64,000 nucleotides of DNA from Pseudomonas sp. Gutcm_11s (lineage in GTDB: Bacteria; Pseudomonadota; Gammaproteobacteria; Pseudomonadales; Pseudomonadaceae): positions 194,116 to 258,115 of the forward strand of contig NZ_JAQSUW010000017.1 in assembly GCF_028649395.1 (NCBI RefSeq), read 5' to 3'. The position numbers and the translations under genes are program-made. Of the stretch, positions 36,444 to 44,576 are shown piece by piece. Position 1 is the first letter of the stretch, and each line of letters begins with the position of its first letter. The notes beneath the pieces are model-generated. The model saw nothing but the letters and a program-made list of their open reading frames with translations. It was not told where the DNA came from and ran no database searches.

Positions 36444-37874
36444 ATGCTGAATGCCCTGAAGTCGCGAGAGAATATTTTCAGCATCTGCTGCATGCTCTTT
36501 TTTGTTTCAGGTGTGCTGTTCGTCCGATTGGCAATGGGCATGGAGTTCCCCATTCCCTGGAATGACGAGACAGCTTTCATCTCGCAGGCATTCGAGTTCA
36601 GTCGCACCGGCAGCTTCTATGTCTACGGGCTGAACAGTGACCGTGTGGTGATGTGGATGCCGCCGGGTTTCATGTTGCTGCTGGCAGGCATATATAAAGT
36701 CTTTGGTTACAGCTTTGAGGTGTCACGCTGGGTATCCAGTGTTCTCTACCTCGGTCTCGGTATGGTTGCTCTGCTGGTCGTGCGGGCCAGCTTGTGCGGT
36801 TGGCGACGCCAACTGGGCATCCTGCTGATGCTCGTGGCTTTTCTCTCGCCCTATGCGCTGGTCATCGCCAATGTCGGGCGGATGGAGTCGCTCTATAGCC
36901 TGCTCTTCATGCTGTCGTTGCTGGCTGCGTTAAAGCGTCAATATGTTCTGGGGCTGGCTCTGGTGCTGTTCTCGGCCACCGTGCACTTCAATGCGGTGTA
37001 CTTCTTGCTGCCCTACGCCGTATTGGTCGGCTGGAAGATCGTTCGGCGCGAGAGTTTGACTGTTGGTTCTTGGGAGTTGCTTGCACTGGTGCTTGCAGCC
37101 GTCGCGCTAGGTGGGTACGGCCTGTTCGTACTCAAGAACATCGCAGGCTTCCTCGAGGACATGCGCTTTCAGTTCGCCTTCAAGCTGGGCTCTTCCGTCA
37201 TGGGTGGAGCGTCCGGTTGGGCGCTGTTGGCGGTCTGCTTCTGTATTCCTGTGCTGCAGTTGGCTGTACACCGACGATTCGCGACAGAAGTTCTGCTTTC
37301 GTTATATGGCATAGCCTTTATCGCGATGGCTCTGAACGGCCATAGCATGTGGTACTACTGCGCTTTCAATTTTGGATTCTGGCTGCTGATTCTCGGCATC
37401 TTGGCGAGCGGCAATGCGCTGGCAAAGCCGATCACTCGTGGTGCGAGTCTAGTCGTAGCGCTGCTGTTGTTCGGCCAGCTCTGTTACTACGGGTATCGCA
37501 GTACACCGGAACTGGACCCCTTGAAGCCCTCCCTGGGCAAGCTCGCACGCGACTTCTTGCCGGAGGGGGAGATCGACAAAGTCAGAACCTTCGTCAGAGC
37601 GCTGCCGCCAGGTGCTACGGTCTCTTTTGGTTACTCGGGCGTGGAGCCGTACTTCTTTGCCGACTTCGCCAGATCAGGGGCGCTCTGGACCGGCTCGGCG
37701 CATAGCGTGACCCAGGTATTTCCTGCTCGCGCTGTGGACTATAGGGTGTTGTGTGACAGCGTCATGTTCCCAGCTTATCTCTCGATCTATGACTGGGATG
37801 GCTTTCCTCGCAAAAGTCAGGACAGTGGCTGCAATATCACTCGCCTGAGCAAGGAAGATAAGCGTGAGCCGTGA
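36444..37874 (+). CDS. GT-C type membrane glycosyltransferase (ArnT/PMT-like, GT39/83-like)
   Basis: A 476-residue polytopic protein. The first periplasmic loop has an acidic site (IPWNDETAFISQAF near residue 38) as in polyprenyl-phosphate-sugar dependent GT-C enzymes, and later a MWMPPGFMLLLAGIYKVFG segment near 75 and VIANVGRMESLYSLLFMLSL near 140. The C-terminal 100 residues form a soluble domain. It should transfer a sugar from a lipid carrier on the periplasmic side. Nothing in the sequence identifies the sugar; the neighbouring arabinofuranose pathway makes that a candidate donor. Start ATG at 36444, 7 bases after the acyltransferase gene; its 3' end overlaps the next gene by 11 bases. 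Confidence 0.7.
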   Translation: MLNALKSRENIFSICCMLFFVSGVLFVRLAMGMEFPIPWNDETAFISQAFEFSRTGSFYVYGLNSDRVVMWMPPGFMLLLAGIYKVFGYSFEVSRWVSSVLYLGLGMVALLVVRASLCGWRRQLGILLMLVAFLSPYALVIANVGRMESLYSLLFMLSLLAALKRQYVLGLALVLFSATVHFNAVYFLLPYAVLVGWKIVRRESLTVGSWELLALVLAAVALGGYGLFVLKNIAGFLEDMRFQFAFKLGSSVMGGASGWALLAVCFCIPVLQLAVHRRFATEVLLSLYGIAFIAMALNGHSMWYYCAFNFGFWLLILGILASGNALAKPITRGASLVVALLLFGQLCYYGYRSTPELDPLKPSLGKLARDFLPEGEIDKVRTFVRALPPGATVSFGYSGVEPYFFADFARSGALWTGSAHSVTQVFPARAVDYRVLCDSVMFPAYLSIYDWDGFPRKSQDSGCNITRLSKEDKREP

Positions 37875-39057
37875 CGCGAAAAATCTGGAGATCGAGCAGC
37901 TGAGAGCGGTGTCGATCTGCCTGGTACTGGTTGCCCATGTCATTCTGCTCTCTCCTTTCATTGCCGAACGCATGATGCCGCTGTTTCGGTATGCCAGCTT
38001 TGGTGTCGGAGTAGATCTGTTCTTCTGCATCTCCGGCTATGTAGTTGCCAAAAGCTACTGCGATTATTTCGATCGTCACCGCGCCAATGGCTCGTTTTGG
38101 CTGGCTGCTCGAGCATTCTGGCTACGTCGCTGTTATCGCCTGCTCCCCTCGGCCTGGTTGTGGGTCTTGATTGGCATACTTTGCGCCGTCGTTTTCAACC
38201 GAACTGGCGTATTCATGGATCTTGAGCAGAACCTGAAAAGCGCCCTGGCCATCTTCAGCTTCTCGGCGAACATCGCGCACATGTATGGCTGGCTGGCCCC
38301 AAACAACGTGTACTGGAGTCTGTCGCTGGAGGAGCAGTTCTACTTTGTGCTGCCGCTGTTCCTGCTGCTGATTACAGGCAGGCGTGCCAGGATCGCAGCA
38401 CTTCTGCTGGTAGTCGCGATCCAGTTCCCGCTCGCCCGTAATCCATTCGGCGATATGACTTCGCAATATCTCGCCTCATTTCGTATCGACGGCTTCGCCT
38501 GGGGAATTCTGGTTTTCCTGTTGTCCCGCAGCATCTGGTACAAGCGCCTGGAGCCTTGCATCCTTGCTCGACGCCCCGTAGCGCTGCTGGTCACGCTGTT
38601 GCTGTTTGGTCTGTTGATTACCGTCCCCGCGTTGTTTTTCACATGGTCGGTAAACATGGGCCTGTTGGCGATGATTGCCGCCATGCTCGTCTGGTTGGCC
38701 TCTTATGGGCGGGGCTACCTTTTTGGCTACCAGGCATTGACCGGCATCTTGTCGTGGCTCGGGGCCCGGTCCTATGGGATCTACCTGATTCACCTGCCGG
38801 TATTTCGCATCACCCATGAAGGTGTGACTCGCTATCTGGAAGCTACCGGCCAGGCCTATACGGTCGAGATTGTTCCGTTGCTGCTGCTCGTGGCGGGCGT
38901 GCTCATCGTGGTGCTGGCGGAGCTCAATTTCCGCTATGTAGAAGAGCCTTTGAGGCGTGTCGGTGCCGAGCGTGCCAGGCGCAAGCTGGCGGCACTGGCA
39001 GCTGAAGAAAGGGCTTTCCCCGCACTAAATCAGGACAAGGCAAGGAACACTGCTTAA
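37864..39057 (+). CDS. Acyltransferase family 3 membrane protein (second copy)
   Basis: A 397-residue O-acyltransferase starting with GTG at 37864, inside the 3' end of the preceding gene. It shows the family element IEQLRAVSICLVLVAHVILL at residue 10, SFGVGVDLFFCISGYVVAK near 50 and VYWSLSLEEQFYFVLPLFLLL near 150. It resembles the product of 35315-36436 in length and layout. The tail from about 350 is Ala/Glu/Arg-rich and cytoplasmic. Two family-3 acyltransferases in one operon suggest acylation of two different positions or glycans. Confidence 0.86.
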   Translation: MSRDAKNLEIEQLRAVSICLVLVAHVILLSPFIAERMMPLFRYASFGVGVDLFFCISGYVVAKSYCDYFDRHRANGSFWLAARAFWLRRCYRLLPSAWLWVLIGILCAVVFNRTGVFMDLEQNLKSALAIFSFSANIAHMYGWLAPNNVYWSLSLEEQFYFVLPLFLLLITGRRARIAALLLVVAIQFPLARNPFGDMTSQYLASFRIDGFAWGILVFLLSRSIWYKRLEPCILARRPVALLVTLLLFGLLITVPALFFTWSVNMGLLAMIAAMLVWLASYGRGYLFGYQALTGILSWLGARSYGIYLIHLPVFRITHEGVTRYLEATGQAYTVEIVPLLLLVAGVLIVVLAELNFRYVEEPLRRVGAERARRKLAALAAEERAFPALNQDKARNTA

Positions 39058-39061
39058 ACCC

Positions 39062-40609
39062 ATGAATATGCCTTCCGTATTTCAGCGTCCATCCAAGGCG
39101 TTTGCTCTCACCCTCCTTGTGCTGGGCGGCCTGTTGTGTTTGTACGGCTATGAGTTCCTTCAACCCACGATCCAGATCGACGACGCTTACATCAGCTACA
39201 GGTATGCCCAGAACCTCGTCGATGGCCATGGCCTGGTTTACAACGTAGGCGAGCGGGTGGAGGGCTATACCAATCTCCTGTGGACCTTGCTGGTGGCTGG
39301 CGGGGTCGCGTTTGGAGGAAGTGCTTCCCTGGTGGGCCATTGGCTGGGTTTCGTCTCGGGCGTGTTCTTGTTGCTGGCCACCTTTTTTTACAGTCGTTGC
39401 TTGCTGCCCAGGGAAATGCAGTGGCTCGCTCTGGGTGCCCCGATATTGCTCTATGCGAGCAATAGTTTTGCTGCCTGGACGATTTCTGGTCTGGAGACGC
39501 CGCTCTTTGCAGCATTTGTGACTGCCGCAATGGTGGCCTTTGTGGTCGGGCGCATTGGCTGGGTATTGGCTTTCTGTGTCCTGGCTAGCCTGACTCGCCC
39601 GGAAGGTGCATTGCTGGCTGCGTTGTTGCTCGGTATCGACTGGCTGGCGCAACTGATTGCCCTGCGCCCCAGGCGTCTTACGGAGCTGCTACGACTCTCG
39701 CTGCCCTGTTTGGCCTACGCACTGTTCATCGCCGGACTCACGGCGTTCCGTGTCATCTACTACGGCGATGCCCTGCCCAACACCTTCTACGCCAAGACTG
39801 GCGGCATCCCGCTGAACTACGGGCCAGCCTATCTGTATCGTTTTCTCATCGATGGCGCGATCTTTTTGCTGGTACCGGCACTCGTAGCCTTGCGCTGCAG
39901 GGCCTATCGCATGGGATTCGCATTCTTCGTGCTGATTGCGCTTTATCTGATAGTCGTAGGGGGGGATGTATTCTCCCATGGCCGCTTCCTATTGCCTGTG
40001 CTACCAATTTTGATTGCCGGGGCACTGCTGGGCATTGCTGAGCTCAGTAAAGCTTCCAACAAGGTCGGCTTAGTGGCAGCTCTCGTGCTTCCTGCCTTCG
40101 TGCTGTGTTCGCTATACAGTCTGTGGCCCCGCAATACCGATTTCTCCTCAACGCTTGAGGTTACATCCGCCTTCCCGCTTTCCGCTAAACGCGAGAGCGT
40201 GAAGGTGCCGAGCCTGCCGCTATCCGAACCATTCTTCGAGGCTCAGGTCGCCAAGCTGCGTCAGCTCGACCCGCCTGCCAAGCTAATAGCGGCGATAGGT
40301 ATTGGCCAGATGGGGTATTTCGGTCGGGAAATGACAATTATCGATTTGGTGGGGCTGACAGATCGCCATATCGCTAGAAGTGCAGAGCAGATTGAGGGCT
40401 CGCTAATGATTCCGGGTCACCAGAAATCTGATGCTAACTATGTGTTGTCGCGTCGCCCGGATGTCATCTACATCCCAAAGTTGGGAGAGGCTGCATTGAT
40501 CCCAACCTTGCTGAGCTTGCATCGTGATCCGCGCCTATCCGAGGAGTACCAGTGGGATGATGATCTAGCGGCATATGTGCGCCGCCCCGAGCTGCGGCGG
40601 GTGCCCTAG
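39062..40609 (+). CDS. GT-C membrane glycosyltransferase, AftB/TfpW-like (candidate arabinofuranosyltransferase)
   Basis: A 515-residue polytopic protein with a short cytoplasmic N-terminus and about nine to eleven membrane segments. The first periplasmic loop reads IQIDDAYISYRYAQNLVDGHG followed by GERVEGYTNLLW. That pattern is characteristic of a GT-C group whose members include mycobacterial AftB-type arabinofuranosyltransferases and similar proteins in proteobacteria; the Asp pair is the likely metal or catalytic site. The C-terminal 120 residues (after about 390) are a soluble domain. It lies next to a complete polyprenyl-phospho-arabinose pathway, which supports D-arabinofuranose as donor sugar. 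The acceptor is unknown; pilin and LPS glycans are both possible. Confidence 0.62.
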   Translation: MNMPSVFQRPSKAFALTLLVLGGLLCLYGYEFLQPTIQIDDAYISYRYAQNLVDGHGLVYNVGERVEGYTNLLWTLLVAGGVAFGGSASLVGHWLGFVSGVFLLLATFFYSRCLLPREMQWLALGAPILLYASNSFAAWTISGLETPLFAAFVTAAMVAFVVGRIGWVLAFCVLASLTRPEGALLAALLLGIDWLAQLIALRPRRLTELLRLSLPCLAYALFIAGLTAFRVIYYGDALPNTFYAKTGGIPLNYGPAYLYRFLIDGAIFLLVPALVALRCRAYRMGFAFFVLIALYLIVVGGDVFSHGRFLLPVLPILIAGALLGIAELSKASNKVGLVAALVLPAFVLCSLYSLWPRNTDFSSTLEVTSAFPLSAKRESVKVPSLPLSEPFFEAQVAKLRQLDPPAKLIAAIGIGQMGYFGREMTIIDLVGLTDRHIARSAEQIEGSLMIPGHQKSDANYVLSRRPDVIYIPKLGEAALIPTLLSLHRDPRLSEEYQWDDDLAAYVRRPELRRVP

Positions 40610-40803
40610 GGGTTCGCCGCGTAGCGGCAGATCGAGGCTGGCTTCCCGTTGGGTTTGAGTTCTTTATTGGCTATACCGGTAAATCGGCATGCCGCGCTCA
40701 TGCCGAAGTAGCGACGCGAGACTGCTGGGCGCCTCAAGATAGACTGCCAGCAGTGTTCTGCTGCAGAAGATAGCCTGGCTGGAAGCGGTTTAGTGAAGCG
40801 CGC
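40610..40803. other. Convergent intergenic region with three inverted repeats
   Basis: Between two converging operons: GCCGC-GTA-GCGGC near 40616-40628; TCGGCATG (40684-40691)/CATGCCGA (40699-40706); ACTGCTGG (40721-40728)/CCAGCAGT (40747-40754). None is followed by a strong T-run. They may act together as transcription stops or be remnants of a past insertion. No gene seen. Confidence 0.5.
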
Positions 40804-41541
40804 TCAAAGCGACAGCCTTTTGAAGATCGCTTCCGGAACAGACCTGATGATCAACATGATCAGCTGCCAGAAACCTGGGGTGTAGATAACGTCACGACGT
40901 TTGTCGAGCGCGCTCAGGATGTCGCCTGCCACCTTCTCCGGGCTGGCCCACAGCGGCCCCTTGGGGAAGGCTGCGGTCATTGGCGTGTCGACGAATCCCG
41001 GCTTGATCGTCAGCACCTGCACACCGCTCCGGTTCAGGCGATTACGTAGCCCCTGCAGGAACAGGCTCAAGGCACCCTTGGCCGTGCCGTACACATAGTT
41101 CGACTGACGACCTCGATCACCTGCTACCGAGCTGATCACGGCGATGCTGCCGTGCCCTTGTCGTTCGAAGTGGTTCGCTAGGCGAGTCAGCAGTGCGATG
41201 ACGCTGAGTGCATTGGTCTGCAGCTCCTGCAATGTTGACTCGACGCTGCTTTCGCAGGCCTTCTGATCACCCAGCGTGCCATGTGCTATGAGGACCATGT
41301 CCAGCCCACTCAGGGTGTCCATTGCCTCGCTCAGTAGGCGCTCATGATCGTGCAAGGCATTGGCATCGAATACGGCACCCTGCGCGTTGCCAGCACCGCG
41401 CACGCGCAGATCCTTAAGCAGCGAGTCGAGACGCTCCGCATTGCGCGCCAACAGGAAAAGATGGTCACCGCGGCTGGCAAAGCCACGAGCAGTGGCCTCG
41501 GCAATTGCGGAGGTGGCGCCAATGATCAGAACCTTTTTCAT
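40804..41541 (-). CDS. dprE2: DprE2-like short-chain reductase (polyprenylphospho-arabinose synthesis)
   Basis: A 245-residue short-chain dehydrogenase. The NAD(P) site is LIIGATSAIAEA, catalytic Ser lies in ISSVAGDRGR and the active-site pair in YVYGTAK (YxxxK). The run SSVAGDRGRQSNYVYG and the ending VPEAIFKRLSL resemble mycobacterial DprE2, which reduces the 2-keto intermediate to decaprenylphospho-D-arabinofuranose. The start at 41541 (MKKVLIIG) is preferred; another ATG at 41550 would overlap the dprE1-like stop. It follows the DprE1-like gene immediately, as in mycobacteria. Confidence in the family is high; the exact substrate is inferred from the whole cassette. Confidence 0.85.
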   Translation of the reverse strand: MKKVLIIGATSAIAEATARGFASRGDHLFLLARNAERLDSLLKDLRVRGAGNAQGAVFDANALHDHERLLSEAMDTLSGLDMVLIAHGTLGDQKACESSVESTLQELQTNALSVIALLTRLANHFERQGHGSIAVISSVAGDRGRQSNYVYGTAKGALSLFLQGLRNRLNRSGVQVLTIKPGFVDTPMTAAFPKGPLWASPEKVAGDILSALDKRRDVIYTPGFWQLIMLIIRSVPEAIFKRLSL

Positions 41542-41542
41542 G

Positions 41543-42841
41543 TCATTCATCCAGGCCGAGACGACGAGACTGCAGCGAAGCAAAGCGACCCAGGGCTCCC
41601 ACGGAGGCGCGCACGGATTGGAATTGCTGCCAGTTGGGATAGCTGCGTTTGAAGGTGGTGGAGCTCATGCGTGCGTCCTTGGTGAGATAGAGGCGGCCAC
41701 CATGGTCGAGCACCATGGCATCCAGTTCATCAAGCAGCGGCAGTAGGTTCGGCTCCATCTTGAAGTCGAGCGCCAGGGTGTATCCCTCTATCGGGAAGGA
41801 CAGCAGGTTGTTGTTACCTGGGCCGAAGGCCTTGAGTACGGCGAGAAAGGAGCCGCGACGGGAGGCGGCAATGCGCTGAAGAATGGCATGTAGTCCATCT
41901 CGACCGGCCTCGCGAGGGAGGACGAACTGGTACTGGATAAAGCCTTCTTGTCCGTAGAGCCGATTCCAGTGGTGTATGCCATCGAGTGGATAGAAAAAAC
42001 TCTCGTATGAGACTCGCTGGCGGCTCTCGGCTTGTCGGACGCGATTGTAGTAAAGGGAGTTGAAGGCCTGCATTGAGTAGCGATTGAGCAGGAGGCTCGG
42101 CATATCTATTGGAATGCTAAGCGCCGCTTTCTTTGGCAGTTGCAGATTGCCCTCTGGAGAGTGTTCGCCCAGCATCAGCAACGAGCGTCCTAGAGCGGCA
42201 CCTTGGGCAAGGCAGTCGATCCAGGCCACAGAGTAGGTGCTCGCATGGTGGCGCTCGAATAGCTCCAGGGCCTCGTCGAGATTGGCCGCCTTGTGCGTGG
42301 TTTGATCGATATGGGCGCTGGCGATTCTTTTGAGGCGTAAAGTCGCAGTGAGGATCACCCCGGTAAGGCCCATGCCGCCACAGGTGGCCCGGAACAGCTC
42401 GGTTCGCTCGGAGTGCGAGCAAAGAACGCGGCTGCCGTCGGCTAACAACAGTTCAATTCGTTCCAGGCAGTTACTGAAGCAACCATCGAGGTGATGGTTT
42501 TTGCCGTGCACGTCACTGGCAATGGCGCCGCCTACGCTGACGAAGCGTGTTCCTGGGGTCACTGGTAGGAACCAGCCGCGTGGAACGAAAACGGCCAGGA
42601 TATCGCTGAGACTGGTTCCTGCTTGGCAGTGCAGTAGCCCACTATCTTCATCGAAGGTCAGCAGATGCTGACAGTGGCGTGTCTCCAGTGTGATGGGGGC
42701 TAAGGCGCTGTCGCCGTAGCTGCGGCCATACCCTCTCGGGATCAGGGGGCGGTCCAGCATCCCTTGGATGTCGCTGATGGTCGTTGGCCACAGCGTTTGG
42801 CCTTCAATCCGTGGGTAGCGCCCCCAGCCTTCTAGCTTCAT
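41543..42841 (-). CDS. dprE1: DprE1-like FAD oxidase (polyprenylphospho-ribose 2-epimerisation)
   Basis: A 432-residue FAD-linked oxidase of the vanillyl-alcohol-oxidase fold. FAD-binding elements RGYGRSYGDSAL near residue 36 and PGTRFVSVGGAIASDVHGKNHH near 96 match DprE1; H112 corresponds to the flavin-contacting His132 of M. tuberculosis and K388 in YLTKDAR to Lys418. It oxidises polyprenylphospho-ribose at C2. The residue equivalent to Cys387, attacked by benzothiazinones, is Ala357 (TLALDF). The gene follows the GtrA gene with a TAATG overlap and precedes the DprE2-like gene. Confidence 0.9.
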   Translation of the reverse strand: MKLEGWGRYPRIEGQTLWPTTISDIQGMLDRPLIPRGYGRSYGDSALAPITLETRHCQHLLTFDEDSGLLHCQAGTSLSDILAVFVPRGWFLPVTPGTRFVSVGGAIASDVHGKNHHLDGCFSNCLERIELLLADGSRVLCSHSERTELFRATCGGMGLTGVILTATLRLKRIASAHIDQTTHKAANLDEALELFERHHASTYSVAWIDCLAQGAALGRSLLMLGEHSPEGNLQLPKKAALSIPIDMPSLLLNRYSMQAFNSLYYNRVRQAESRQRVSYESFFYPLDGIHHWNRLYGQEGFIQYQFVLPREAGRDGLHAILQRIAASRRGSFLAVLKAFGPGNNNLLSFPIEGYTLALDFKMEPNLLPLLDELDAMVLDHGGRLYLTKDARMSSTTFKRSYPNWQQFQSVRASVGALGRFASLQSRRLGLDE

Positions 42842-43260
42842 TAGTCGCTCTCGCCCACGCGGAACACATAGCGTTTATCCAGCTTGTACTTGGCCAGATA
42901 ACCTATCGCCAACCCGATGACTCCCCCGACATAGCGCAGGGTGTCGGTCTGGAATATGAGATGGAAGGTGAACTCGAAGCCCCAGAAGATCACCGTCGTA
43001 AAAACGCCCATCAGGCTGTAAAGCAGGAAAATTCGGCCATCGTGCGCCATGTTGTCGGCTTTGAAACAAAAGATATAGCGTTTATCGAGGACATATTTGA
43101 CAATCAGGCCCGCCCCAGTGCCCACCAAGACTGACAGGAAAATGTCGTAAGGGCCCCCATAGGCAAACAAGAAGGCATCCTGTGCGGCGATATTGCAAAT
43201 GGTCGCTAACGCCGCCAGCAAGGCGTAGATCGCCGCCAACTTCATAATAATCACAGCCAT
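42841..43260 (-). CDS. GtrA family membrane protein
   Basis: A 139-residue protein with four membrane segments and the paired motifs KYVLDKRYIF and KYKLDKRYVF at the ends of segments 2 and 4, typical of GtrA. GtrA proteins are proposed flippases or recruiting factors for polyprenyl-phosphate sugars; mycobacterial Rv3789 in the arabinan pathway belongs to the same family. Start at 43260 (MAVIIMKLAAI) with a second Met at residue 6. Divergent from the UbiA gene, with only 14 bases between the two start codons. Probable role: membrane transfer of lipid-linked arabinose. Confidence 0.85.
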   Translation of the reverse strand: MAVIIMKLAAIYALLAALATICNIAAQDAFLFAYGGPYDIFLSVLVGTGAGLIVKYVLDKRYIFCFKADNMAHDGRIFLLYSLMGVFTTVIFWGFEFTFHLIFQTDTLRYVGGVIGLAIGYLAKYKLDKRYVFRVGESD

Positions 43261-43274
43261 CCGGGGAAAATGGC

Positions 43275-44153
43275 ATGCATGCTAACGCAGCGCCGCGCAG
43301 CACTCTAGCGCGTCTTCAAGGATTGTTCGTTCTGCTACGGCCACGTCAGTGGGTCAAGAATGTGTTTGTACTGGCCCCTCTTTTATTTACCGGTCAGTTC
43401 ATCCATTCGGGCGCTATTGTCGACAGCCTGTTCGCCATGGCGATCTTTTGCCTGGCTTCTTCTGCCTGCTATATCGTCAACGATCTTCACGATATCGAAC
43501 GGGACCGGCGGCACCCCAAGAAATCACTAAGCCGACCGCTGGCTTCTGGATTGGTCCCTATTCCATTGGCACTGGCGGCTCTGGCTCTGCTCTACCTGTT
43601 GTTGATCCTCAGTTGGTGGTCATTTCCCAGGGTTCTGCCCGTGATTGCCGGCTATCTCCTGATCAATCTTGCATACACCTTTGTTCTGAAGCATCAGCCG
43701 GTAATCGACATCTTCACTGTGGCTACTGGATTTGTCTTGCGTGTCTATGCGGGAGCAATGGCGCTCAATGTGCCGGTTTCCGCTTGGATGTTTGTCACTA
43801 CGCTCTGCCTGGCTCTCTATCTGGCTGCGGTCAAGCGTCGCCAGGAACTGGCCAGCCATGGTGGCGGCAGTCGCGAAGTGCTGGATCACTACACCCCTGC
43901 ACTCATTGACCGCTACGCGGAAATGGCTGCTACCGGGGCGCTGCTTTTCTATAGTCTGTTCGTCATGCAGACACGCCCGGAGTTGGTGCTGACCATCCCC
44001 TTGGTGTTGTTCGGACTCTATCGCTACTGGTTCATCGTTGAGGCGCGCGATGAGGGCGAATCACCCACAGATGCACTGCTCGGTGACTGGCAGCTCCAGG
44101 TGACGGTTCTTATCTGGTGTGCTGCTTGCGCCCATGCGTTGTGGCCGAACTGA
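43275..44153 (+). CDS. UbiA-family polyprenyl-phosphate phosphoribosyltransferase
   Basis: A 292-residue UbiA prenyltransferase with eight to nine membrane segments. RPRQWVKNVFVLAPLLFTG near residue 22 and the metal-binding NDLHDIERD near 70 are the pattern of decaprenyl-phosphate phosphoribosyltransferase (Rv3806c) rather than ubiquinone UbiA. It would transfer 5-phosphoribose from PRPP to a polyprenyl phosphate, the first committed step to D-arabinofuranose. GGGGAAA precedes the start at 43275. It overlaps the next gene by one base (TGATG). Confidence 0.87.
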   Translation: MHANAAPRSTLARLQGLFVLLRPRQWVKNVFVLAPLLFTGQFIHSGAIVDSLFAMAIFCLASSACYIVNDLHDIERDRRHPKKSLSRPLASGLVPIPLALAALALLYLLLILSWWSFPRVLPVIAGYLLINLAYTFVLKHQPVIDIFTVATGFVLRVYAGAMALNVPVSAWMFVTTLCLALYLAAVKRRQELASHGGGSREVLDHYTPALIDRYAEMAATGALLFYSLFVMQTRPELVLTIPLVLFGLYRYWFIVEARDEGESPTDALLGDWQLQVTVLIWCAACAHALWPN

Positions 44154-44572
44154 TGGATATCTCATATCTGATCACGCCTTTTGCAGCCTGGTTAATTGCA
44201 GGCTGCAGCAAGTTCGCTATCAATAGCTTGCGAGCTCGACGTTTGGCATTCGACCTGATTGGTTATGGTGGTATGCCGAGCAATCACAGCGCCATTGTTG
44301 GCAGCATGGCAGCCCTGATTGCCTTGCGAGAAGGTATTGATACTCCTGCTTTTGGCGTTGCCCTCACACTCGCTTATATCGTTCTCCTTGATGCCAATAG
44401 CCTGAGGCGTCAGGTGGGTTTGCAAGCCGAGCGGCTGAACTTGCTATCGGTAGGAGCCCACCCACTGCGTGAACGTGTCGGACATAGCCGTCTGGAAATC
44501 GCAGCTGGGTTATTGGTAGGGGGGGCGGTGGCCTGGTTGGTCGATTTCCACTCTGTCCTGCTTGGAGCCTGA
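44153..44572 (+). CDS. Divergent PAP2/DUF212 family membrane protein (candidate phosphatase)
   Basis: A 139-residue membrane protein. The start is ATG 44153, sharing its A with the UbiA stop codon. The motif GYGGMPSNHSAIVGSMAAL resembles the PSSHSA signature of the divergent PAP2 (DUF212/YuiD) family; an LLDANSLRRQVGLQAERLN element follows near residue 75. In the mycobacterial pathway a phosphatase removes the 5-phosphate of polyprenylphospho-ribose after the UbiA step, and a PAP2 gene lies beside Rv3806c. The position here supports the same role, although DUF212 proteins have no proven activity. Confidence 0.75.
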   Translation: MDISYLITPFAAWLIAGCSKFAINSLRARRLAFDLIGYGGMPSNHSAIVGSMAALIALREGIDTPAFGVALTLAYIVLLDANSLRRQVGLQAERLNLLSVGAHPLRERVGHSRLEIAAGLLVGGAVAWLVDFHSVLLGA

Positions 44573-44576
44573 TGCC

